Assembly (NCBI RefSeq): GCF_023195535.1
Contig: NZ_JALPNF010000004.1
Coordinates: 186,001-250,000, forward strand
Reading direction: 5' to 3'
DNA length: 64,000 bases
DNA from: Sphingomonas faeni
Lineage (GTDB): Bacteria > Pseudomonadota > Alphaproteobacteria > Sphingomonadales > Sphingomonadaceae
Shown here: piece by piece, positions 55,095-62,864 of the stretch
Position numbering within the stretch: position 1 is the first letter of the stretch
Layout: each line of letters begins with the position of its first letter
Position numbers and translations under genes: made by a program
The notes under the pieces: generated by a model
What the model was told of the DNA's origin: nothing
Databases searched by the model: none
The model's input: the letters and a program-made list of their open reading frames with translations, nothing else

Positions 55095-55943
55095 GTGAGC
55101 GCAACTGGGCTCGAGGGGTTTGATGTCGAAGCGTTCGTCACGGCGACCCTCGCCGAAGACCTCGGGACGGTCGGCGACATCACGTCCGCCGCGGTCATTC
55201 CCGCCGACGCCCGCTTCACCGGCGCGATGGATAGTCGCGATCCGATCGTCGTGGCTGGATTGGCGCTTGCCGAAGCCTTTTTCCGGGCGCTCGATCCCGG
55301 TGTCCGTATCGAACGTCTCGCCCAGGACGGAGAGTCGGTCGCTGCCGGTACCGATCTGCTCAGGCTCGAGGGCGCCGCACGCGCCTTGCTGACGGCCGAG
55401 CGTTCGGCGCTCAATACGGTGCAGCATCTGTCGGGTATCGCCACGATGACCCGCCGCTACGTCGACGCGATAGCGGGCACCGGCGCGATCCTGCTGGACA
55501 CGCGGAAGACCATTCCCGGGCTACGCGTGCTCGAGAAATATGCGACGCGGATGGGCGGCGCGCAGAACCACAGGATGGGGCTCTGGGACGCGGCGATGAT
55601 CAAGGACAATCATGTCGCGGTGGCCGGCGGCGTCGGCGAGGCCGTACGACGCGCCAAGGTGGCGGGGATCGCGCAGATCATCGTCGAGGTCGATCGGATC
55701 GATCAGATCGAACCCGCGATTGCGGCGGGGGCGACGCACCTGTTGCTCGACAACATGCCGCCACCGACGTTGCGCACGGCAGTGGCGCTGGTCGGCGGAC
55801 GCGTGCCTTGCGAAGCGTCGGGCGGGGTCAGCCTCGACACCATCCGGGCGATCGCCGAAACCGGCGTTACCTATGTCTCGGTCGGTCGCTTGACGCAGTC
55901 TGCACCCGCGGCGGATATAGGGCTCGATTTCACGACTGCGTGA
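55095..55943 (+). CDS. nadC: Nicotinate-nucleotide pyrophosphorylase (carboxylating)
   Basis: Converts quinolinate and PRPP to nicotinate mononucleotide, the step after NadA. 282 residues with FVTATLAEDLGTVGDITS, ERSALNTVQHLSGIATMTRR, LDTRKTIPGLRVLEKYATRM-GGAQNHR and DNHVAVAGG, and the C-terminal EASGGVSLDTIRAIAETGV. Begins at GTG 55095. Confidence 0.97.
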   Translation: MSATGLEGFDVEAFVTATLAEDLGTVGDITSAAVIPADARFTGAMDSRDPIVVAGLALAEAFFRALDPGVRIERLAQDGESVAAGTDLLRLEGAARALLTAERSALNTVQHLSGIATMTRRYVDAIAGTGAILLDTRKTIPGLRVLEKYATRMGGAQNHRMGLWDAAMIKDNHVAVAGGVGEAVRRAKVAGIAQIIVEVDRIDQIEPAIAAGATHLLLDNMPPPTLRTAVALVGGRVPCEASGGVSLDTIRAIAETGVTYVSVGRLTQSAPAADIGLDFTTA

Positions 55944-56001
55944 GTGCCGCATCCGCGCGGTATGGTGCCCGTGACTCCGCATCGGGCAGGGGACGAAGAC
56001 C

Positions 56002-56484
56002 ATGAACAGGCCGCCATCGATAGTCTGGTACGAACGCCTTTATCTCGCGTCGTTCGTGTTCGGGCTCGTTGCCTCCGCGATCAGCTGGACACAACGCGCC
56101 ACGATCCTTGCCGCCAATCCTATGTTGGCCGAGGCGCACTGGATCCTGCCCGTGACGCAAGCGCTCACCATCGCGATCGCGCTGCTCATCTGGTATTTCA
56201 CGGCACGCAGGCCCAGCGTGATCGCAAAATGGGTGGTCGTGGTGTTTGCCGCGTTCGGTGTGCTGAGCATCCTCCTGTCGCTGGGAACATTGGCGATGGG
56301 CCGCGCGGTCAGCGGTACGACGCTGGCACTGTCGGTTCTCGCGAACGCGCTGTACATTGCTGCTGCGGTATTGCTGTTCAAACCCGACGCACAGCGCTGG
56401 TTCGGCGAGATGCCGGAATCGGACGACGATGACGAAGGGTCCGACGCCGATGCGATCGATGAGGATACGACTTATGTTCGCTAG
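56002..56484 (+). CDS. Four-helix membrane protein, unknown function
   Basis: 160 residues with hydrophobic segments at about 12-31, 49-69, 74-97 and 104-126, and a strongly acidic tail (PESDDDDEGSDADAIDEDT). Probably an inner-membrane protein with a cytoplasmic acidic C-terminus. No motif identifies a reaction. It overlaps the RNase T2 gene by 11 bp, so both are translated from one mRNA. Confidence 0.75.
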   Translation: MNRPPSIVWYERLYLASFVFGLVASAISWTQRATILAANPMLAEAHWILPVTQALTIAIALLIWYFTARRPSVIAKWVVVVFAAFGVLSILLSLGTLAMGRAVSGTTLALSVLANALYIAAAVLLFKPDAQRWFGEMPESDDDDEGSDADAIDEDTTYVR

Positions 56485-57184
56485 GATCACGCTCGTCGCG
56501 GCATTTGCGCTGCCTGCAGCAGCCCATGCTCAAGCCTATCAATGCTCGGCGCCGGCCTCGATACAGCGCGTTCGTCCCGACCTGCCGTCGGACAGCCAGC
56601 CGAAGCGCGACCTACCGATCGGCAGCTATACGCTCGCGATCACCTGGGCCCCGCAATATTGCCGCGACAACGGCGATCGCGCAGGCTCGAAGTTTCAGTG
56701 CGGGGCGGGAAATCGGTTCGGTTTCACGCTCCACGGGCTCTGGCCCGACGGCGTCGGCAAGGAATGGCCGCAATATTGCCGTGCGGCCGAATTCGTACCG
56801 CCCCCGGTGATCAAGGCGCACCTGTGCACGACCCCGTCCGCGCAGTTGCTGCAACACGAATGGGCGAAGCACGGCACCTGCATGCCGGGATATCGTCCTG
56901 CCAAATACTTCGCCCAGTCCGCCGCGCTATACGGCAAGCTGCGATTTCCCGACATGGACGCGCTGTCGCGGACATCACTGACAGCAGGGCGGTTCGCGGC
57001 GGCGATGGCAAGCCGCAATCCTGGCCTGAAGGCGGACATGATGCGCGTGACCGCCACGAAGCAAGGCTGGCTGGACGAGGTCTGGATCTGTCTCGATCGC
57101 CGCTTCCGCTATCGCCGCTGCCCGGTGCACCAGGGTGGGCTTGCGCCAAGCGCGTCGCTCAAAATCTGGCGTGGGGCTCGATAG
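56474..57184 (+). CDS. Secreted RNase T2 family ribonuclease
   Basis: 236 residues: signal peptide (ITLVAAFALPAAAHAQ), then the two catalytic segments FGFTLHGLWPDGVG (CAS1) and LLQHEWAKHGTCMPG (CAS2), with both His. The enzyme cuts RNA without base specificity in the periplasm or outside the cell, yielding cyclic phosphates for scavenging. The Cys pairs of the family (YCRDN, FQCG, YCRA, HLCT) are present. The start overlaps the preceding membrane-protein gene by 11 bp. Confidence 0.92.
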   Translation: MFARITLVAAFALPAAAHAQAYQCSAPASIQRVRPDLPSDSQPKRDLPIGSYTLAITWAPQYCRDNGDRAGSKFQCGAGNRFGFTLHGLWPDGVGKEWPQYCRAAEFVPPPVIKAHLCTTPSAQLLQHEWAKHGTCMPGYRPAKYFAQSAALYGKLRFPDMDALSRTSLTAGRFAAAMASRNPGLKADMMRVTATKQGWLDEVWICLDRRFRYRRCPVHQGGLAPSASLKIWRGAR

Positions 57185-57214
57185 TCGATCGCGCAATCCG
57201 CCCCGGCGGTGACC

Positions 57215-57640
57215 TCAAATCTCGAGGGTCGTCGTCGACGGATGATGCTTGTCGAGGTGGCGCTTGATGATCCGCAGGTTGCGCGTGTTCGACCGGAAGA
57301 AGAAATCCGGGACCGCACCGACGAAGGGGATCATCCCGAGTGCCCAATCGATGCCGACATTGCCGAACATCCGTGCCATCTGAATCTTCGACATACCGAT
57401 GTTGCGCGCTTCCCAGGCCATCCACGCACCGACCGCGGCCGCGATCGTGCTGCCGGCAAAGGGAATGATGTCGAGGATCACGTCCATGCCGACCTTGCGG
57501 TTCGTGCCGGGAATCGTGAACAGACCCTCCATGACGCGCTCCATCGCCTCGACACGGCAGCGAACCGACAGAGCGTCGCGTCCCATCGGGAGCGTATCGA
57601 GGATAGATCCGGGGATCATGCGCGTCGGGCGTTGGGTCAT
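57215..57640 (-). CDS. DUF4112-family membrane protein
   Basis: 141 residues with the DUF4112 pattern: FTIPGTNRKVGMDVILDIIP, FAGSTIAAAVGAWMAWEARN and IGMIPFVGAVPDFFFRSNTR, two hairpin-like hydrophobic segments and a basic C-terminus (LRIIKRHLDKHH). Function is unknown. It begins 5 bp after the stop of the ABC binding-protein gene on the same strand, so translation is coupled; convergent with RNase T2. Confidence 0.87.
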   Translation of the reverse strand: MTQRPTRMIPGSILDTLPMGRDALSVRCRVEAMERVMEGLFTIPGTNRKVGMDVILDIIPFAGSTIAAAVGAWMAWEARNIGMSKIQMARMFGNVGIDWALGMIPFVGAVPDFFFRSNTRNLRIIKRHLDKHHPSTTTLEI

Positions 57641-57645
57641 GTCTG

Positions 57646-59061
57646 TCAGTTGGTGTCGGCGCGCAATCGGTTCAACGGGTGCCACGCTCGCGCATTGGGC
57701 TGCCACTGCTGCAGCCGGGTCGATACGAGCGACCATCGCAGCGGTCGCGCGAGCGGGATGAAGGCAACATCCGCGTTCATTGCGACATCGGCGGCGGCGA
57801 TCTGTCGAGCCCGTTCCGCGAGCGTCGGTGCTTCGCGTGCGGCAGTAATTGCGGCCTGCGCGGCCTCTCCGCACACGACACATGCCGTTGCCAGATACCA
57901 GCGCGCGCTATCATAGGGCGCGACCGCATCGACCAGCGCCAGGTCGGCGTCCGCACCCTGCGCGACGCGGTAAGGCGTGATACCGACAGCGATCAGCGAT
58001 GCTGCCACCTGCGCATACAGCAAGGTGGCGCCAGGCCCGTTCGGGAGGGCGATCCGAAGCGACACGGGTCCACCAGTCCATCCGGCAACGCGTTGCCGCG
58101 CCGCGACACGACGCTCGTCCTGGGTCAGCAGCGTCCAGGCAGGGACCTGCGGCAATGCGGCCGAGTCGAGAATATCGGGAAGAAGGCGATCGGCCGTATC
58201 CCATGCCGGGGCGATCGCCGTGGTCAGCGCGGTTCGGTCGATCGCCTCTGCGACCGCCTCGCGGTTTGCGGCTTCGGCGAGGAATCCGTCGCGGCGAAGT
58301 ATCGCCAGTCCGAATAGTCCGGCGGCAGGATCGACACGGATATTGGCGGGCGATATCTCGGTGGTCGCTAGCAGGGGCCAGTCGACGAAGCTGCCACCGC
58401 TGACCAAATCCGAATCGCGGTGGGCAAATCGCGCGATCGCGCGCGCCGCGCGTTCGCCGATCAACCGGACATCCTCCTCAGGCTTGATCGCGCGCTGGTC
58501 CTCCGGGTCGGCCTGGTTGGGGTCGAAGGCCGGGCGCAGCAACGGGGACCGACCGCGCGCAGCCACGCGAAAAGGCCCGCTTCCGCCGAGCGGCGTCATC
58601 CTCAGCAAACTGAGCTCGGGTTGCGCGAACAGCTTGAGCAGATCGGGACGGGGGCGGCTCAGCCTAACCTCGATCACCTGCGGGGTCATCACGACGATCT
58701 CGTCGATCGCCGTGAGGAAGGGGGCCAGCGGGTTGCGCGAGCCCGGTGCGATCTGACGTTTCAGCGCGGCAACAACCTGATCTGCGGTGACGGGCGTGCC
58801 ATCGCCCCAATCGCCCTCGCGCAGACGGAAGATGTAGCTCATCCCGCCGTCGATCACGATCCAGCGCTCGGCCAGGCCAGGTTCGATCTGTCCGGCGGCA
58901 TCGAATCGAACCAGACCTTGCGCGGTCGAATCGACGAACAGTCGGCTGGGCGTGTCGACCCGTACACGGCGGGCATCGACGATCCTGGGCGGAGAGCCGA
59001 TCGCACTGACGATCACGGCGCCGGTATCGGGTCGCCGCCGCTCGCACCCGGTCAGCGTCAT
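57646..59061 (-). CDS. Peptide-type ABC transporter substrate-binding lipoprotein; start uncertain
   Basis: A family 5 solute-binding protein (DppA/OppA-like): RLFVDSTAQGLVRFDAAGQI, PGLAERWIVIDGGMSYIFRL-REGDWGDGTPVTADQV are the usual N-terminal landmarks. It should bind peptides or a related ligand. From ATG 59061 the product is 471 residues and begins MTLTGCERR. However, the frame upstream reads RAALFLTVCIGLGMTLTGC, an obvious lipoprotein signal, without any ATG, GTG or TTG until it has run back through tRNA-Leu. No permease or ATPase genes are adjacent. Confidence 0.82.
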   Translation of the reverse strand: MTLTGCERRRPDTGAVIVSAIGSPPRIVDARRVRVDTPSRLFVDSTAQGLVRFDAAGQIEPGLAERWIVIDGGMSYIFRLREGDWGDGTPVTADQVVAALKRQIAPGSRNPLAPFLTAIDEIVVMTPQVIEVRLSRPRPDLLKLFAQPELSLLRMTPLGGSGPFRVAARGRSPLLRPAFDPNQADPEDQRAIKPEEDVRLIGERAARAIARFAHRDSDLVSGGSFVDWPLLATTEISPANIRVDPAAGLFGLAILRRDGFLAEAANREAVAEAIDRTALTTAIAPAWDTADRLLPDILDSAALPQVPAWTLLTQDERRVAARQRVAGWTGGPVSLRIALPNGPGATLLYAQVAASLIAVGITPYRVAQGADADLALVDAVAPYDSARWYLATACVVCGEAAQAAITAAREAPTLAERARQIAAADVAMNADVAFIPLARPLRWSLVSTRLQQWQPNARAWHPLNRLRADTN

Positions 59062-59099
59062 GCCGAGCCCGATGCAGACCGTTAGGAAAAGAGCCGCTC

Positions 59100-59183
59100 T
59101 GGTGCGGACGGCGGGACTCGAACCCGCACTCCTAGGGAGGGAGATTTTAAGTCTCCTGCGTCTACCGGTTTCGCCACGTCCGC
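59100..59183 (-). tRNA. tRNA-Leu (anticodon UAA)
   Basis: Minus strand: the 7-bp acceptor GCGGACG/CGTCCGC, the D region GTGGCGAAACCGGTAGACGC, the anticodon stem-loop GGAGACTTAAAATCTCC with TAA, a long class II variable arm and the T loop GGTTCGAGTCC. The 3' CCA is encoded. The only tRNA gene I find in the window. Confidence 0.95.
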
Positions 59184-59277
59184 ACACGCCCCCAACAAGA
59201 CGACGCCGTCCGCCGGGTCAACCCATCGCAGGTAGAAACACGACCGATCGGCGCCGGAGCCTGACATTTATGCAGCG

Positions 59278-59556
59278 TCACACGTTCAGGCGGGCGCGCA
59301 TCTCTTTACCGGGTTTGAAATAGGGAACGCGTTTTGCGTCGACCTCGACGACTTCCCCGGTACGCGGGTTACGGCCCGTTCTTGCGTCGCGCGCGCGCGT
59401 CGAAAACGCGCCGAAGCCGCGCAGTTCGACCCTTCCGTCCGCCGCCAGACGCTTCGAGATCTCGTCGAAAAACGTGCTGACGATAAGCTCGACTTCATCG
59501 GGTTGCAGGTCCGGATGCGCCTCGGCGATCCTGAGGACCAGTTCAGATCGAATCAT
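59278..59556 (-). CDS. ihfB: Integration host factor subunit beta
   Basis: 92-residue HU/IHF-fold DNA-bending protein. [46 protein letters not shown] and [15 protein letters not shown] give the beta-arm with the intercalating Pro in NPRTG. Placement directly after rpsA is the classic cmk-rpsA-ihfB order and favours IhfB over HU. It has its own upstream region between the rpsA terminator and its start. Confidence 0.94.
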   Translation of the reverse strand: MIRSELVLRIAEAHPDLQPDEVELIVSTFFDEISKRLAADGRVELRGFGAFSTRARDARTGRNPRTGEVVEVDAKRVPYFKPGKEMRARLNV

Positions 59557-59588
59557 TCGTTTTCCCGCTCATTTGGCAGTTACGCTTA

Positions 59589-59602
59589 TTGATGTAAGTC
59601 AA
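59589..59602 (-). promoter_or_regulatory. FNR-type site upstream of ihfB
   Basis: On the minus strand TTGAC-TTAC-ATCAA matches the FNR consensus TTGAT-N4-ATCAA at 9 of 10 positions and lies 32 bp before the ihfB start. Oxygen- or redox-dependent control is inferred from the motif alone. Confidence 0.4.
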
Positions 59603-59660
59603 CTTGCGAAGCGTTAGCACTAATCTGAGCGTAGTCAAAAACCAAAGTGAGATAGTCAAT

Positions 59661-59692
59661 AAAAAGCCCGGCATGTTCGAGACATGCCGGGC
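59661..59692 (-). terminator. Rho-independent terminator of rpsA
   Basis: On the minus strand GCCCGGCATGT-CTCGA-ACATGCCGGGC is a perfect 11-bp stem with a 5-nt loop followed by TTTTTATT. It lies 25 bp after the rpsA stop. Confidence 0.93.
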
Positions 59693-59716
59693 CAATTTAT
59701 CGTTAAGTCGTGAGAC

Positions 59717-61435
59717 TTACTTCTTCTCGGCGTCCGTGCGGGCCTTGAGGGCCTCGCCGAGGATGTTGCCGAGCGTCGCGCCCGAGTCGGACGACCCGTA
59801 CTGTGCGACGGCCTGCTTCTCTTCCGAGATCTGCATCGCCTTGATCGAGAAGGTCGGCTTCTTCGAACGATCGAAGCCCGTCACCATCGCGTCGAACTTC
59901 TGGCCGACCTGGAAACGCTCCGGACGCTGCTCGTCGCGATCGCGACCCAGATCCGTGCGCTTGATGAAGCCGGTCGCGCCATCGTCGCCCTGCTGCACTT
60001 CGAGGCCCGCGTCGCGGACTTCGAGAACGGTGACCGTGACGATCGCGTTCTTGTTCAGCTTGTCGCCTGCTGCTGCGATGCCGCCGGCCGATGGCCCGCC
60101 GCGCTCGAGCTGCTTCATGCCGAGCGAGATACGCTCCTTCTCGGCGTCGATGTCGAGCACGACGGCCTCGACGGTCTCACCCTTGCGATGCAGGTTGAGC
60201 GCGTCCTCGCCCGAAACGCCCCAGGCGATGTCGGACATGTGGACCATGCCGTCGACGTCGTTGTCGAGGCCGATGAACAGACCGAATTCGGTCGCGTTCT
60301 TGACTTCGCCCTCAACGGTCGAGCCGATCGGATGCGCGGCAGCGAACGCCTCCCAAGGATTGGCCTGAGCCTGCTTGAGGCCGAGCGAGATGCGACGCTT
60401 CTCGGAATCGACTTCGAGGACCATGACGTCGACTTCCTGCGAGGTCGACACGATCTTGCCCGGATGGACGTTCTTCTTGGTCCAGGACATTTCCGACACG
60501 TGGACGAGGCCTTCGATGCCCGCTTCCAGCTCGACGAACGCACCATATTCGGTGATGTTCGTGACGCGGCCGGTGAGCTTTGCGCCGACCGGATACTTGA
60601 CCATCGCGCCATCCCAGGGATCGCTCTCCAGCTGCTTCATGCCGAGGCTGATGCGCTGGGTGTCCTTGTTGATGCGGATGATCTGCACCTTGACGGTGTC
60701 GCCGATGTTCAGGACTTCGCTCGGGTGACCGACGCGCTTGTAGCTGAGATCGGTGACGTGCAGCAGGCCATCGATGCCGCCGAGATCAACGAACGCACCG
60801 TAATCGGTGATGTTCTTGACGACGCCGTCGATGATCTGGCCCTCGGCCAGGCTCAGGATCAGGCCCGAACGCTGCTCTGCGCGCGTCTCTTCGAGAACGG
60901 CGCGACGCGACACGACGATGTTGCCGCGCTTGCGGTCCATCTTCAGGATCTGGAAGGGCTGGGGGATGTCCATCAGCGGCGTGACGTCGCGCACGGGGCG
61001 GATGTCGACCTGCGAGCCCGGCAGGAACGCGACGGCGCCGTTCAGGTCGACGGTGAAGCCACCCTTCACGCGGCCGAAGATCACGCCCTCGACGCGGGTC
61101 GTCTTGGAGAATTCGGTTTCCAGCTTGTCCCATGCGGCTTCGCGACGCGCACGATCGCGGCTGAGCATTGCTTCGCCGTGGACGTTCTCGACGCGGTCGA
61201 CATAGACTTCGACTTCGTCGCCGACCTTCAGGTCAGCCTTCTGGCCCGGCGCTGCGAATTCGCGAAGCGGCACGCGGCCTTCCGACTTCAGACCGACGTC
61301 GATGACGGCCATGTCGTTCTCGATGCCGGTCACGGTGCCATGCACCACGCGGCCCTCGAAGCTGTCGGCGTCGCCGAGCGTTTCGTTCAGCATCGCCGCG
61401 AAATCGTCGCGGGTCGGCATTACCTGGGTTGCCAT
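59717..61435 (-). CDS. rpsA: 30S ribosomal protein S1
   Basis: 572 residues with six S1 (OB-fold) repeats, such as GTVTGIENDMAVIDVGLKSE, GVIFGRVKGGFTVDLNGAVA, GVVKNITDYGAFVDLGGIDG and GRVTNITEYGAFVELEAGIE. S1 recruits mRNA to the 30S subunit. ATG 61435 with AGGA upstream starts MATQVMPTRDDFAAML; the frame extends further 5' but without homology. A strong terminator separates it from ihfB. Confidence 0.97.
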   Translation of the reverse strand: MATQVMPTRDDFAAMLNETLGDADSFEGRVVHGTVTGIENDMAVIDVGLKSEGRVPLREFAAPGQKADLKVGDEVEVYVDRVENVHGEAMLSRDRARREAAWDKLETEFSKTTRVEGVIFGRVKGGFTVDLNGAVAFLPGSQVDIRPVRDVTPLMDIPQPFQILKMDRKRGNIVVSRRAVLEETRAEQRSGLILSLAEGQIIDGVVKNITDYGAFVDLGGIDGLLHVTDLSYKRVGHPSEVLNIGDTVKVQIIRINKDTQRISLGMKQLESDPWDGAMVKYPVGAKLTGRVTNITEYGAFVELEAGIEGLVHVSEMSWTKKNVHPGKIVSTSQEVDVMVLEVDSEKRRISLGLKQAQANPWEAFAAAHPIGSTVEGEVKNATEFGLFIGLDNDVDGMVHMSDIAWGVSGEDALNLHRKGETVEAVVLDIDAEKERISLGMKQLERGGPSAGGIAAAGDKLNKNAIVTVTVLEVRDAGLEVQQGDDGATGFIKRTDLGRDRDEQRPERFQVGQKFDAMVTGFDRSKKPTFSIKAMQISEEKQAVAQYGSSDSGATLGNILGEALKARTDAEKK

Positions 61436-61710
61436 AGAATTCAGTAATCCTAGTCTGTTTCCGGCCAAGCGGTTGGGTCCGCTGGTCTTGGCCTTCGTTG
61501 CCGCGACGACCGAACGCCGGCGCAGCATCCGGACGGCACGAGGCGCAGAGGACGTAGACGCTGAATGCGAAAACGGCGCGTGAGACTCATAGGTCTCCGC
61601 GCCTTCCTCCACGAGCATCGCTCGCCGGACATCGCCGTATAGCCGAAACCGCCTCTCGGAGCAAGATCGACTCCGCTGCGTTAGGGGCGGTTCACCACAG
61701 GAGCGAAGAT

Positions 61711-61968
61711 TTGAACGAACGCGGCATTCTCGTGCTGGGCTGGGTCGCCACCGTGACGGCGATCGTGATGTACCTGTCGTACATCGACCAGATCATGCTG
61801 AACCTTGCGGGTCAGAAAGGATCGGTGGTCCAGCCTTTCGCGACGATGGTGAATTGCGCGCTGTGGGTGGGGTATGGGTTTCTGAAGGACAAGCGGGATT
61901 GGCCGATCGTCGTGGCGAATTTCCCGGGGGTGGTGTTCGGGGCGGTGGCGCTGGTTACTGCGCTCTAG
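61711..61968 (+). CDS. SemiSWEET-type sugar transporter
   Basis: 85 residues with three helices: VLGWVATVTAIVMYLSYIDQ, VVQPFATMVNCALWVGYGFL and WPIVVANFPGVVFGAVALVT. The conserved QPFAT and the Asn/Trp of MVNCALW fit the bacterial SemiSWEET half-transporters, which dimerise to move mono- or disaccharides. It is the only plus-strand gene between rpsA and cmk. The start codon is TTG 61711, preceded by CACAGGAGCGAAGA. Confidence 0.82.
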   Translation: MNERGILVLGWVATVTAIVMYLSYIDQIMLNLAGQKGSVVQPFATMVNCALWVGYGFLKDKRDWPIVVANFPGVVFGAVALVTAL

Positions 61969-62005
61969 GGGAGGGGGCGCCATAGGGGAGTTCCGCTCAC
62001 TCCTC

Positions 62006-62062
62006 CTTGTTCTCCCGCGAAGGCGGGAGCCCAGTCTGGGTCCCCGCCTTCGCGGGGAAACA
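62006..62062. repeat. Palindromic element, family B (B5)
   Basis: CTTGTTCTCCCGCGAAGGCG, CCCAGTCTGGGT and CCCCGCCTTCGCGGGGAAACA, same orientation as B2 and B3. It lies 38 bp after the SemiSWEET stop. Confidence 0.83.
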
Positions 62063-62097
62063 GTGTTGGTTCACGCTAGATTACCCCAACAGAGCAA

Positions 62098-62202
62098 CCA
62101 CCCCGGCGAAGGCCGGGGCCCGGGTGGGGGACGTTGCTAACTGAGGGACGGACTTCGTTACTGCGACCTTTCTAACTGGGCCCCGGCCTTCGCCGGGGTG
62201 GG
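62098..62202. repeat. Palindromic element, family A (A6)
   Basis: ACCACCCCGGCGAAGGCCGG at the left and CCGGCCTTCGCCGGGGTGG at the right. On the minus strand the core has GCAGTAACGAAGTCC, like A3 and A4. It lies between the convergent SemiSWEET and cmk genes. Confidence 0.83.
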
Positions 62203-62224
62203 GCCAACGGGATAGTTCTAAGCC

Positions 62225-62863
62225 TTAAACCGAAGCCGCCTTCTTCGCCCGCTGCGCCTCCACCAACGCAACCGCCCTTTGCACCGAAGCCTCGATCGAC
62301 AGAAAGCTCGTATCCAGCAAAGCCGCATCCGCCGCCATCACCAGCGGCGCCGTAGACCGCCCGCTATCCCGAGCATCCCGCGCCCGAATATCCGCCAGCA
62401 CCCGATCCTTGCTCGCCGTCCCGCCTCGAGCCTGCAACTCCGCATGCCGCCGCTGCGCGCGGATATTCGGCGTAGCCTTCACGAACAGCTTCGCGTCCGC
62501 ATCCGGCGCGATCACCGTGCCGATGTCGCGCCCGTCGAGGATCGCGCCACCCTCCTGCGCCGCAAACCGCTTCTGCCGGTGCAGCAACGCTGCCCGGACC
62601 AGCGGATGCGCCGACACAACCGACGCCAGCGCGCCGATATCGTCATCACGCAACGCCGGATCGCTCAACAGCGCATCGCTGAAATCGCACGCCGCGACCG
62701 CGTCGGCTTCGGTCTCCGGATCGAGTCCCATCCGCGCCACGCTCAACGCGACCGCGCGGTACAGCAGCCCGGTATCGAGATACGGCAACCCATAATGCTT
62801 GGCCAAGGCGCGCGCGATCGTGCCCTTGCCCGATGCCGCCGGGCCGTCGACTGCGATGATCAT
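62225..62863 (-). CDS. cmk: Cytidylate kinase
   Basis: Phosphorylates CMP and dCMP. 212 residues with the P-loop VDGPAASGKGTIARALA, YLDTGLLYRAVAL (NMP site), GAILDGRDIGTVIAPDADAK and a lid region RRHAELQARGG. ATG 62863 lies 1 bp after the aroA stop, so aroA and cmk are translationally coupled. It belongs to the aroA-cmk-rpsA-ihfB cluster. Confidence 0.96.
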   Translation of the reverse strand: MIIAVDGPAASGKGTIARALAKHYGLPYLDTGLLYRAVALSVARMGLDPETEADAVAACDFSDALLSDPALRDDDIGALASVVSAHPLVRAALLHRQKRFAAQEGGAILDGRDIGTVIAPDADAKLFVKATPNIRAQRRHAELQARGGTASKDRVLADIRARDARDSGRSTAPLVMAADAALLDTSFLSIEASVQRAVALVEAQRAKKAASV

Positions 62864-62864
62864 C

